A stretch of 41,053 nucleotides of DNA from Fimbriiglobus sp. GTDB lineage: Bacteria; Planctomycetota; Planctomycetia; Gemmatales; Gemmataceae. The number at the start of each line of letters is the position of its first letter. Within the stretch, counting starts at the first letter, position 1. This document shows positions 15,826 to 22,755 of this stretch, piece by piece. The position numbers and the translations under genes are program-made. The notes under the pieces were generated by a model. It made no database searches. It saw only the letters and a list, made by a program, of their open reading frames with translations, and was not told the DNA's origin. The DNA lies in contig JALHQU010000039.1 in the NCBI GenBank assembly GCA_022841795.1, positions 1 to 41,053 of the forward strand, in the 5' to 3' direction.

Positions 15826-17985
15826 ATGAGTAATTCCGCGCCACTTTCGTTCCGCATCGAGGGCATGGACTGCGCCGAGGAGGTGTCGGTGCTGAACCGG
15901 GCGGTCGGCCCGCTCGTCGGCGGAGTCGAGAACTTGGCGTTCGACGTGCTGAACGCGCGGATGACCGTGCAGCGCCCTCCCGACGGAGTGACGGCCGACT
16001 CGGTGGTGGCCGCCGTCGCCCGCACCGGCATGACTGCCCGCCCGTGGACGGACACCCCGTCGTCCGACGACGCGACCGCATGGAAGCGACACGGGCGGAC
16101 CCTGCTGACCGCCGCCAGCGGGTTGCTCGGCGTCATCGGCTACGCCGTTCACGCCGCGATGCTGGGCGACTGGACGACCCCGTTCGCCGAGGCCGACGCC
16201 CGTTCGGTGCCGCTGGCCGCGAAGGTGGTGTACGCCGCCGGCATCCTGGCCGGGGCGTGGCTGGTGCTGCCGAAGGCGTGGGCGTCGCTCCGCTCCCTGC
16301 GGCCGGATATGAACCTGCTGATGGTGGCGGCGGTGGTGGGGGCCACTTGGCTCGGGGACTGGCTCGAAGCGGTGACGGTGGCGTTCCTGTTCGCGCTCTC
16401 CCTGGCGCTGGAGGCGTGGAGCGTCGGGCGGGCGCGGCGGGCGGTGGCCGCGCTGCTCGACCTCGCCCCGGTGCAGGTGCGGGTGGTGGGCGGGGACAAG
16501 CTGGTGCCGGTGGCCGAGGTGCCGGTCGGCACCCGGTTCGTGGTGCGGCCGGGGGAGAAAATCCCGCTCGACGGCACCGTGGCCGCCGGCGGGAGCGAGG
16601 TGAACCAGGCGCCGATCACCGGCGAGAGCGTGCCCGTCCTCAAGGAAGCGGGGGTGGCCGTGTACGCCGGCACGATGAACGGCGACGGGGCGTTGGAGGT
16701 GGTCAGCACCCGCGCCACCGGCGACACCACCCTCGCCTGCATCATCCGCCTGGTGCGGGACGCGCAGGCCAAGCGGTCGCCGGCCGAGCAGTGGGTGGAG
16801 CGGTTCGCGCGGGTGTACACCCCGGCGGTGATGCTCGCCGCCCTGCTGGTGCTGCTCGCCCCGCCGCTGCTGTTCGCCCAGCCGTGGGCGGTGTGGGTGT
16901 ACCGGGCGCTGGTGCTGCTGGTCATCGCCTGCCCGTGTGCGCTGGTCATCTCCACCCCGGTGAGCGTGGTGGCCGCCCTCGCCGCCGCCGCCCGCAACGG
17001 GGTGCTGGTGAAGGGCGGGGCGTTCGTCGAAATCCCGGCCCGACTCAGGGCGGTCGCCCTGGACAAGACCGGCACCCTCACCGCCGGCACGCCCGTGGTG
17101 GTCGAGTTGGTGCCGCTGAACGGGCACACCGAGGAGGAACTGCTCGACCGGGCGGCGGCGCTCGAAGGGAACAGCGCCCACCCGCTCGCCCGCGCCATCA
17201 CCGCCGCGGCGACCGCCCGCGGGCGGACTCCGGCCCCAGCGACCGACCTGCAAACCGTGCAGGGGAAGGGGCTGACGGGCAGCGTCGGCGGGCGGGAGTT
17301 CTGGCTCGGCTCGCACCGCTACCTGGAAGAACGGGGGCAGGAGACGCCGGACGTTCACGCCAAACTGGAAGCGTTCACCACCGCCGGGCGGACGGTGGTG
17401 GCGGTGGGTAACGCCGAGCATGTGTGCGGGCTGATCGCCCTGGCCGATACCATCCGGCCGGAGGCGGTGGCGGCGGTGGGCGAGTTGAAGCGGCTGGGGG
17501 TGGAGCGGGTGGTGATGCTCACCGGCGACAACCGCGGTACGGCCGAGGCGGTGGGCACGGCGGCCGGGGTGGACGAGGTGCGGGCCGAGTTGCTGCCGGA
17601 ACAGAAGGTGGCGGAGGTCGAACGGTTGGTGCGGGAATACGGGTCGGTGGCGATGGTCGGGGACGGGATCAACGACGCCCCGGCGCTCGGTCGGGCGACG
17701 ATGGGGGTGGCGATGGGCGCGGCCGGCACCGACGCGGCCATCGAGACGGCGGACGTGGCCCTCATGTCCGACGACCTACGGAAACTGCCGTGGCTGATCC
17801 GGCACGCCCGCCGCACCCTGCGGGTGATCCGCCAGAACATCACCGTCTCGCTGGCGACGAAAGCCGGGTTCGTGCTGCTCACCCTGGCCGGCGTCTCGTC
17901 CATGTGGGCGGCCGTCGCCGCCGACACCGGCGTCTCGCTGCTGGTGGTGGCGAACGCCCTTCGCCTGCTCCGCGGTCGTGGATAG
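15826..17985 (+). CDS. PIB-type heavy-metal ATPase (Zn/Cd/Pb class)
   Basis: A 719-residue ATP-driven metal exporter of the inner membrane. In order: an N-terminal HMA domain (FRIEGMDCAEEVSVL) with a single Cys followed by Glu instead of CxxC; the actuator loop with TGES; TM6 with the CPC metal site (about 369-371); the phosphorylation motif DKTGT (Asp at about 413); the HP motif in SAHPLARA; and GDGINDAP in the hinge. The last membrane segments contain DTGVSLLVVANALRLLRG. The D.G...V..NA.RLL pattern with CPC is that of the ZntA-like PIB-2 group, which moves Zn, Cd, Pb. An ATG ten codons upstream (15796) is equally possible; neither start has a clear ribosome-binding site. It is followed after 29 bp by the lipoprotein at 18015. 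Confidence 0.94.
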   Translation: MSNSAPLSFRIEGMDCAEEVSVLNRAVGPLVGGVENLAFDVLNARMTVQRPPDGVTADSVVAAVARTGMTARPWTDTPSSDDATAWKRHGRTLLTAASGLLGVIGYAVHAAMLGDWTTPFAEADARSVPLAAKVVYAAGILAGAWLVLPKAWASLRSLRPDMNLLMVAAVVGATWLGDWLEAVTVAFLFALSLALEAWSVGRARRAVAALLDLAPVQVRVVGGDKLVPVAEVPVGTRFVVRPGEKIPLDGTVAAGGSEVNQAPITGESVPVLKEAGVAVYAGTMNGDGALEVVSTRATGDTTLACIIRLVRDAQAKRSPAEQWVERFARVYTPAVMLAALLVLLAPPLLFAQPWAVWVYRALVLLVIACPCALVISTPVSVVAALAAAARNGVLVKGGAFVEIPARLRAVALDKTGTLTAGTPVVVELVPLNGHTEEELLDRAAALEGNSAHPLARAITAAATARGRTPAPATDLQTVQGKGLTGSVGGREFWLGSHRYLEERGQETPDVHAKLEAFTTAGRTVVAVGNAEHVCGLIALADTIRPEAVAAVGELKRLGVERVVMLTGDNRGTAEAVGTAAGVDEVRAELLPEQKVAEVERLVREYGSVAMVGDGINDAPALGRATMGVAMGAAGTDAAIETADVALMSDDLRKLPWLIRHARRTLRVIRQNITVSLATKAGFVLLTLAGVSSMWAAVAADTGVSLLVVANALRLLRGRG

Positions 17986-18014
17986 AATGTCCGTCTCCTT
18001 CCGAGGGTTCCGTG

Positions 18015-18488
18015 ATGCGTGCAAAACTGGCGATGGCGTTCGGGTTGGCGGTCCTGGCCGGGTGTGGCACCGCCACGCCGCCCACGCCCACGTCGGCGGC
18101 CAAGCCGACGGAAGTGGCCCACGATCATGGGGCCGCGGGGCCGTCCGGCGGGGTGCTGGCCACTTGGGGGAGCGAAGAATTCCACGCCGAGTTTGTCGTC
18201 GATCACCCGACCGGCGAGGCGACGGTGTACATCCTTGACGGCACGGCCAAGAAGGTTGCCCCGATTGATGCCAAGACCGTCACCCTCTCGCTGAAAGAGA
18301 CTCCGCCGGTGACTGTGACGCTCGACTCCAAACCGCAGGACGGCGACCCGGTCGGCAAGTCGTCGCGGTTCGTCGGCCGGCACGACGTGCTGAAGACGGT
18401 GAAGGAGTTCAGCGGCAGCATCAGTGGCAAGGCCGGCGGGAAGAACTACACCGGCGACTTCAAGGAAGAACCGGCCGGCAAGAAGTGA
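18015..18488 (+). CDS. 'YHxE/TLSLK' domain lipoprotein (copy B)
   Basis: A 157-residue lipoprotein: leader ending in the lipobox LAGCG (Cys at about 17), a Pro/Thr linker, a His patch (VAHDHGAAGPSGGV), then the domain seen also at 14253 and 19039. Matching segments are WGSEEFHAEFVVDHPTGEAT, KKVAPIDAKTVTLSLKE, SRFVGRHDVLKT and KNYTGDFKEE. The agreement with the protein at 14253 covers the whole mature region including the C-terminal K.YTG.FK, so they are true paralogues. It lies 29 bp after the ATPase gene and is probably translated from the same message. Anchored to a membrane on the periplasmic side by inference. Family unnamed to my knowledge. Confidence 0.75.
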   Translation: MRAKLAMAFGLAVLAGCGTATPPTPTSAAKPTEVAHDHGAAGPSGGVLATWGSEEFHAEFVVDHPTGEATVYILDGTAKKVAPIDAKTVTLSLKETPPVTVTLDSKPQDGDPVGKSSRFVGRHDVLKTVKEFSGSISGKAGGKNYTGDFKEEPAGKK

Positions 18489-18537
18489 CCCCGCCGGCGG
18501 TATTGACTAAGAGAACGTCATCGGTCATGGTGAGCGT

Positions 18538-18951
18538 GTGCTTCGTGCCCTGCTGATTTTGTGTTACCTGTTCGCGGTCCTGTGCGGCCCGCGGCCGTGT
18601 TGCTGTGCAACTGTGTGGGCCACGACGACGGCGAAGGCGGTTACGAACACCCCCGCGAAAGGGTGCCCGCGATGCGCTGGGGCATCCAAACCCGACCCGC
18701 AGCCGAATCCAGGCAAGCACACGCCGGCGAAGAAGCACAACTGTCCGTGCCCGACGAGTGTGACCAAGTCTCCCGCCGTGCCGCCGGTGACGGATGACAC
18801 TCGCCATCACATTTCCGCCCAGGGCACGCTGGCCGTTGTTTCTGCACCGTTCTTCCTGTCCCTCGCTCCCGGTGTGTTCAACTCTGCTGCCGGGCTGCCG
18901 CCTGATCCGTCACCCCACCTTCTCACCCTCTGCCACCGCCTCCGCTGTTAG
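18538..18951 (+). CDS. small exported Cys/His-rich protein (copy 3)
   Basis: A 137-residue protein from a GTG start (MLRALLILCYLFAVLCGPRP). The leader ends in CCC, followed by a Lys/Pro/Cys-rich linker (TPAKGCPRCAGASK, KHTPAKKHNCPCPTS), a VTDDTRHH segment and a hydrophobic tail ending LLTLCHRLRC. The layout repeats that of the proteins at 6597 and 8599. The shared VTDD motif and CPC cluster with the 8599 protein make common ancestry likely although overall identity is low. The spacing CPRC and CPC suggests metal ligands. It sits between copies B and C of the other unnamed domain, as though the two families travel together. Confidence 0.6.
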   Translation: MLRALLILCYLFAVLCGPRPCCCATVWATTTAKAVTNTPAKGCPRCAGASKPDPQPNPGKHTPAKKHNCPCPTSVTKSPAVPPVTDDTRHHISAQGTLAVVSAPFFLSLAPGVFNSAAGLPPDPSPHLLTLCHRLRC

Positions 18952-19038
18952 GGAGCGAACGCCACCCGTAGCGTTCTTTCCCCATCCACACCGGAACCGT
19001 AGGCGTCTCGCCGCGTCCGGCATTCGGAGGCTCATTCC

Positions 19039-19845
19039 ATGTCTCGTTCTTTGACCGTTGGCGCGGTCATCGCGCTCGCCCTGGTCGGTTGCTCGAAGGC
19101 ACCCGAGACCCCGACACCCGTTACCACGCCCTCCGCACACGCCGAACACGGCCTCTCCGCCGCTCACGGCGGGGTGATGGTCGAGATCGGCGACGAGATG
19201 TATCACGCCGAGGCGGTGTTCGAGGCCGACGGCACCATCCGCCTGTACCTGCTCGGCAATGACGCGAAGAAGGTGATCGAGATCGACGCGAAGGCGGTGG
19301 AGGCGTTCGCCAAACCGGACGGCAACGCGTCGGCCGTCAAGTTCGAGTTCGCCCCGATTCCCCAGCCGGGTGACGCGGACGGCAAGACTAGCCGGCTTGT
19401 CGGTAAGCTGCCGGCGGAGGCGGTCGGCAAGCCGGTCGGGGTGAGCATCCCAAACCTGCGGGTGGGAGCCGACCGCTTTCGGGTCGGGTTCCACAGCCCG
19501 GAGAACGCCGGCCATGACGCGATGCCGGCGAAGAAGAGTGACGCCGAGGCGGACAAGCTGTTCGGCACCCCCGGCGGACTGTACACGGCGGCGGACATCG
19601 CTGCTAACGGCACCAAGCCTCCGGGGGAGAAGTTCAAGGGAGTCCGGGCGAGGCACGACACCGAACCGAAGCCCGGCGAAAAAATCTGCCCGATCACTGA
19701 CACGTTGGCCAACCCGCAGTTCAGCTGGGTGATCGGCGGGAAGACCTACGAGTTCTGCTGCACCCCGTGCATCGAGGAGTTCGTGTCCGCGGCGAAGGAG
19801 AAACCGAACGAGATTAAACCGCCGGAGGCATACCGCAAGAAGTGA
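19039..19845 (+). CDS. lipoprotein: 'YHxE/IDAK' domain fused to a YHS/TRASH-like motif (copy C)
   Basis: A 268-residue lipoprotein (lipobox LVGCS, Cys18). Residues about 35-120 are a third copy of the domain in the proteins at 14253 and 18015: HGGVMVEIGDEMYHAEAVF, then DAKKVIEIDAKAVE and the DGKTSRLVGK segment. A linker with HDAMPAKK follows. The C-terminal part has KICPITDTLANPQFSW and YEFCCTPCIEEFV, the C-x2-(D)…Y-x-FCC-x2-C arrangement of YHS/TRASH-type metal-binding modules found in copper and mercury handling proteins. A good ribosome-binding site (GGAGG) precedes the ATG. The fusion ties the unnamed domain to metal binding, which is the best functional hint for the family. Confidence 0.8.
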   Translation: MSRSLTVGAVIALALVGCSKAPETPTPVTTPSAHAEHGLSAAHGGVMVEIGDEMYHAEAVFEADGTIRLYLLGNDAKKVIEIDAKAVEAFAKPDGNASAVKFEFAPIPQPGDADGKTSRLVGKLPAEAVGKPVGVSIPNLRVGADRFRVGFHSPENAGHDAMPAKKSDAEADKLFGTPGGLYTAADIAANGTKPPGEKFKGVRARHDTEPKPGEKICPITDTLANPQFSWVIGGKTYEFCCTPCIEEFVSAAKEKPNEIKPPEAYRKK

Positions 19846-19873
19846 CCTACGCTGTGAATGTCGTCGCCACCGC

Positions 19874-19905
19874 TTGACCCTGTACCACGGTACGGGCTGT
19901 ACCAT
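19874..19905 (+). promoter_or_regulatory. MerR-type promoter of the regulator gene
   Basis: TTGACC (19874-19879) and TACCAT (19900-19905) are 20 bp apart, with the dyad CTGTACC-AC-GGTACGG in the spacer. An over-long 19-20 bp spacer with a dyad is diagnostic of promoters activated by DNA distortion by MerR-family proteins. The following gene is a MerR regulator, so this is probably autoregulation. The leader would be very short, with GGAGG at 19911-19915. Confidence 0.75.
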
Positions 19906-19922
19906 GCCGCGGAGGTTGCGAG

Positions 19923-20354
19923 ATGAAAGCGCTCACCGTGGGTCAGGTGGCCAAACGCGCCGGGGTCGGGGTGGAGACCATCCGCTTCTACGAGCGACAG
20001 GGGCTACTCGCCGAGCCGCAGCGGAGGGCGTCCGGCTACCGGCAGTACGACGAAGAGGCTATCGCCGTCCTCCGGTTCATCCGGCGGGCGAAGGAACTGG
20101 GGTTCACCCTTATCGAGATCAAGGGGTTACTCGCCCTCCGGCTCGACGGGGAGGCTACCCGCTCGGACGTGCGCACCCAGGCGGCGGCGAAGGTGGGCGG
20201 GATCGAGGCCAGAATCCGCGACCTTCAACGGATGCGGGATGCTCTGTCGGGGTTGATCGCCGCCTGTCACGGAGACGGTGCGGCGACCGGCTGTCCGATC
20301 TTGGAAGCGCTGAACGGTGAACACCCGGTCGAGGTGCCGACAGGTCCGAACTGA
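19923..20354 (+). CDS. MerR-family metal-responsive regulator (ZntR-like)
   Basis: A 143-residue activator. The winged helix (TVGQVAKRAGVGVETIRFYE, then GLLAEPQRRASGYRQY) at 1-45 and FIRRAKELGFTLIEIKGLLA at 52-71 are typical of the metal branch, followed by the dimerisation helix. The metal loop near the C-terminus reads AACHGDGAATGCPILEAL, with Cys115, His116 and Cys124. The nine-residue Cys-Cys spacing and position match the ZntR/MerR loop. The upstream ligand Cys of Hg-type MerR and ZntR (around 79-82) is missing (Thr/Arg here), so the specificity may differ. Two promoters with matching dyads, its own and the one at 21016, are its likely targets. ATG at 19923 is the only sensible start. 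Confidence 0.9.
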   Translation: MKALTVGQVAKRAGVGVETIRFYERQGLLAEPQRRASGYRQYDEEAIAVLRFIRRAKELGFTLIEIKGLLALRLDGEATRSDVRTQAAAKVGGIEARIRDLQRMRDALSGLIAACHGDGAATGCPILEALNGEHPVEVPTGPN

Positions 20355-20356
20355 CC

Positions 20357-20381
20357 GGCCCGGATGCCGGTCGTCCGGGCC
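20357..20381. terminator. hairpin between convergent genes
   Basis: GGCCCGGA and TCCGGGCC form an 8-bp perfect stem around a 9-nt loop, just past the MerR stop and before the convergent stop at 20408. No T tract. Probably a bidirectional terminator. Confidence 0.45.
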
Positions 20382-20407
20382 AAGAGCGGTGGCGTCATCG
20401 CCGGCGG

Positions 20408-20878
20408 TCACTTCTTATCCCCGTGGCCAGTGTGCTTGAGCATGTCCCGACATGCCTTCTCGCACTTGCGGCACTCCTCGGCACACGCCTTCATGTGCTT
20501 GTCGTCGGGGAACTTCTCGCACTGCTCGCCACACTTGGCACAGGCGTCGGCGCAGGCGGTACAGACGATCTTGGAGAACGGCCCGCCCCTGGCCAGGATC
20601 TGCGACGCGGCGGCGCACACGGTCGCGCAATCCTGACAGGTCGCCAGCGAGGTCACATGCTCCTTCTTCCCTTCGGCCGTCATGTGCGCACAGTGGGTCG
20701 CGCAGGTGTCGCACGCCCGCTGACAGTCGGAGCAGGCTTTCGCGCACGCCTGGAACATCTCGTTGTGTTCCATGTGATCCCCCTTCTTGTCGTCCGCCCG
20801 GCCCGTTCCTGCGAACCCCACCAGGCTGATGACGGCAATCACCATTGCCGCCTCACGCAGTTTCGTCGTGTTCATCAT
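20408..20878 (-). CDS. exported Cys-rich four-helix copper-binding protein (Csp/DUF326-like)
   Basis: A 156-residue protein with a Sec-type leader (MVIAVISLVGFAGTGRA) and a mature part carrying about 18 Cys in helical CxxxC-like spacing: FQACAKACSDCQRACDTCAT, LATCQDCATVC, VCTACADACAKCGEQCEKF, CAEECRKCEKACRDML. This is the pattern of the four-helix bundle copper storage proteins (Csp family), in which Cys line the inside of the bundle and hold many Cu(I) ions. Exported members (Csp1 type) store copper outside the cytosol. The C-terminus is His-containing (HTGHGDKK). An alternative start is the second Met. It lies opposite the MerR gene and upstream of the HMA gene, and supports copper as at least one of the metals handled by this island. 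Confidence 0.88.
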   Translation of the reverse strand: MMNTTKLREAAMVIAVISLVGFAGTGRADDKKGDHMEHNEMFQACAKACSDCQRACDTCATHCAHMTAEGKKEHVTSLATCQDCATVCAAASQILARGGPFSKIVCTACADACAKCGEQCEKFPDDKHMKACAEECRKCEKACRDMLKHTGHGDKK

Positions 20879-21015
20879 GCCCCTCTCTTCGGGATAATTG
20901 TGGCCAGCGACCGGGAGGATGCTCCTGCCGGTTCAGGCGAAGCACCGACCGCTGCAAGTAGTATTCCGGCCAGCCACTTCGCGGTCGCGCTTCGGGCAAT
21001 TGGTCGCAAATCGGC

Positions 21016-21047
21016 TTGACTCCGTAGTACGGTACGGGGCTTAAACT
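21016..21047 (+). promoter_or_regulatory. MerR-type promoter of the HMA gene
   Basis: TTGACT (21016-21021) and TAAACT (21042-21047) are 20 bp apart; the spacer holds CCGTA-GTACGG-TACGG. It aligns position by position with the promoter at 19874 (both contain ACGGTACGGG). The best reading is a second target of the MerR regulator, driving the HMA-domain gene at 21100. Confidence 0.7.
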
Positions 21048-21099
21048 GCTGCGACGACCGGGCGGACCTTCCCTCCCGGTGGCTAACGAGGACCGAGCC

Positions 21100-21666
21100 G
21101 TGACCGAGCAGAAGTACAAAACGAACCTGAACTGCGGGCGGTGCGTGGCTGCCGTGACACCGCACCTGAACGGCGACGGCCGTATCCGCCGGTGGTCCGT
21201 AGACACCCAAAGCCCGGACAAGGTACTGACTGTCGAGGGTGATGGAGTCGGGTTGGAAGCGGTTGAGCGTCTGGTCGCCATCGCTGGGTTCCGAGTGTTG
21301 GGCGAAGTCGGACCACCCCGCGAAACGCCCCACGACACCGACCGCACTGACCGAGCAATCCCTGCCGCCGCGCCGCCAGCCGTGGGCGGCCCGCCAACGA
21401 GCTACCTCCCGATCTTCCTGCTGTTCGGATTCCTGGTGCTGGGGACGGGATTGCTGGAGGTCGAAGCCGGTGCGTTCGTGTGGCCGCGGGCTAGCGATGT
21501 GTGCAACTTCACCAGAAACATGGCTGACGCAGAATTGATCTATCCTGACACAACAGGTTGTGTCATGACTCCGCTCGACGGTTCGCCCGTTTTTCAGCCC
21601 GTTTCTTCTTCTCCCGATGGTACATCGACGACAGGTCGTTGGGGTCGTAGTCGCGGTCAAACTTAG
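21100..21666 (+). CDS. HMA-domain membrane protein, truncated after the first membrane segment
   Basis: Starts at GTG (VTEQKYKTNLNCGRCVAAV). Residues 5-70 are a heavy-metal-associated domain with a CGRC Cu(I)-type site. After a Pro-rich linker comes one hydrophobic segment (SYLPIFLLFGFLVLGTGLLE, about 101-120) and then AGAFVWPR. In the HMA fusion proteins this resembles, the membrane part continues with further helices (MauE/DoxX-like; my recollection of the family, to be checked). Here the sequence from about residue 131 (21490) onwards is polar and non-homologous (ASDVCNFTRNMAD...), and the frame runs into the antisense of the next gene. The gene was probably cut by an insertion or deletion at about 21490. 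Another GTG at 21079 is possible. It is controlled by the MerR-type promoter at 21016. Confidence 0.65.
   Translation: MTEQKYKTNLNCGRCVAAVTPHLNGDGRIRRWSVDTQSPDKVLTVEGDGVGLEAVERLVAIAGFRVLGEVGPPRETPHDTDRTDRAIPAAAPPAVGGPPTSYLPIFLLFGFLVLGTGLLEVEAGAFVWPRASDVCNFTRNMADAELIYPDTTGCVMTPLDGSPVFQPVSSSPDGTSTTGRWGRSRGQT
21546..21565. terminator. palindrome overlapping the stop of the next gene
   Basis: TGACACAAC-AG-GTTGTGTCA is a perfect 9-bp inverted repeat. Its right arm contains the TGA stop codon of the gene at 21563. It could be a terminator for that gene or mark an end of the inserted segment that truncated the HMA gene. Confidence 0.4.
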
Positions 21667-22609
21667 CCTTGATGCGGTGAGCGACCGTTTCCCATTTCAT
21701 CTGCTTCCCGTTCCGGTCCGGCTTCCGCAGCTTGGTGATCCAGGGGAAGATCTTCTTCCCGAAGGTCTCTCGCTTGCGACCACCTCGATTCTTAGCCTTC
21801 GTCTGAGCACCTGCTCCGCTACGGGGCAACCAGTTGGTCGTAGTGTCCAGCAACAGGTCGAACCCCATCTCGTCCAGGCCGGCGGGGAGTTCGAGGTTCC
21901 GCCGGAGCGACTCCCGGCGGATGAAGTCCCGGATCGCTCGCACGACATGCCGCCGGTAGTTCCGGAAAGACGCCCCGGCCCAGGTCTCCCGCCGCCCCGT
22001 CCCGTGATCGGCGATGTAGTCGAGCCGGAGCAGTTGGGTGCGCTCGTCGTCGGTCAACGGCGCCGAATTGAGCAGCCGGTCCGCCCAACCAAACGCCGCC
22101 TCGTCGGGCAGAAGGTGTAGGTCCTCCGACGGCATTGACGCCGAGACAACGTGCCCCCGACCGCGGAACGCCTCCCCCAGCGGTAGAGGGTTCCTGAACG
22201 CGACTAGGTGGACTCGGGCCAAACTGGTGCAGCTTGCTGCCCGCCCCTCGAACTCTTGGGCGGCCGCCACGATGGCCCGCAGGTCGGCCACCGACCCCGC
22301 CCGGCAGTTGTAAAACACATTGAACATCCACTCCCAGTGCCACGCCTGGGAGAACACGTCGAGGTCCACGCCCCCGAACCCCGGTTCCGCGGCGAGGCGG
22401 CGGTGTAGGGTGGGAAACAATTGGTCGTACCGATCCAGCCGCCGCCGGGCGTCCTGCCAAACGGCGGTGAACGAGCGGTCGCGGGCGGGCACGCACGGGC
22501 GGGGGAACCGGCCGGTCGGAGCCGGGTATTGAATCGGACAGAACTGTGGCGGAGGGGGGACTTTCGCCCGCCCGTCGTCGGCCTTGTGATCGCGGGTGCG
22601 TCGTGCCAT
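21563..22609 (-). CDS. hypothetical protein, 348 aa, basic C-terminus
   Basis: An intact frame from ATG (MARRTRDHKADDGRAKVPPP) to TGA. It has no signal peptide or membrane segments. The middle is helical with many aromatic residues (VFSQAWHWEWMFNVFYNCRA, a conserved-looking core). The C-terminal 100 residues are strongly basic: TKAKNRGGRKRETFGKKIF, then WETVAHRIKAKFDRDYDPND and YHREKKKRAEKRANRR. The 'W..VA.RI...F' stretch looks like a small helix-turn-helix, as in phage or plasmid proteins that recognise DNA. It stands between the truncated HMA gene and the relic integrase, so it may belong to an older mobile element nested in the island. No function can be assigned. Confidence 0.6.
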   Translation of the reverse strand: MARRTRDHKADDGRAKVPPPPQFCPIQYPAPTGRFPRPCVPARDRSFTAVWQDARRRLDRYDQLFPTLHRRLAAEPGFGGVDLDVFSQAWHWEWMFNVFYNCRAGSVADLRAIVAAAQEFEGRAASCTSLARVHLVAFRNPLPLGEAFRGRGHVVSASMPSEDLHLLPDEAAFGWADRLLNSAPLTDDERTQLLRLDYIADHGTGRRETWAGASFRNYRRHVVRAIRDFIRRESLRRNLELPAGLDEMGFDLLLDTTTNWLPRSGAGAQTKAKNRGGRKRETFGKKIFPWITKLRKPDRNGKQMKWETVAHRIKAKFDRDYDPNDLSSMYHREKKKRAEKRANRRAES

Positions 22610-22755
22610 TTGGGCACACTATGGCATGGAGAGTAGGGGGGCGATGGTATCAGCCATCCGGCAATCGTGTGTCGAGTCAACCTGGCGTCACCACCACAGT
22701 AGGTTGACCCGATTCATCCGACGGCGGCGCGGGTCTATCGCGGGCGGTGAATCGA

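Noticed and set aside
15409-17421. A 670-codon minus-strand frame
   Set aside because: Only its last 107 codons form a real gene; the rest is antisense to the P-type ATPase and lacks protein-like composition.
22541-22560. GAACTGTGG near 22545 as a distant partner of the integrase 1 palindrome
   Set aside because: A single 9-bp match inside a coding region, without a second copy or phasing; chance is likely.
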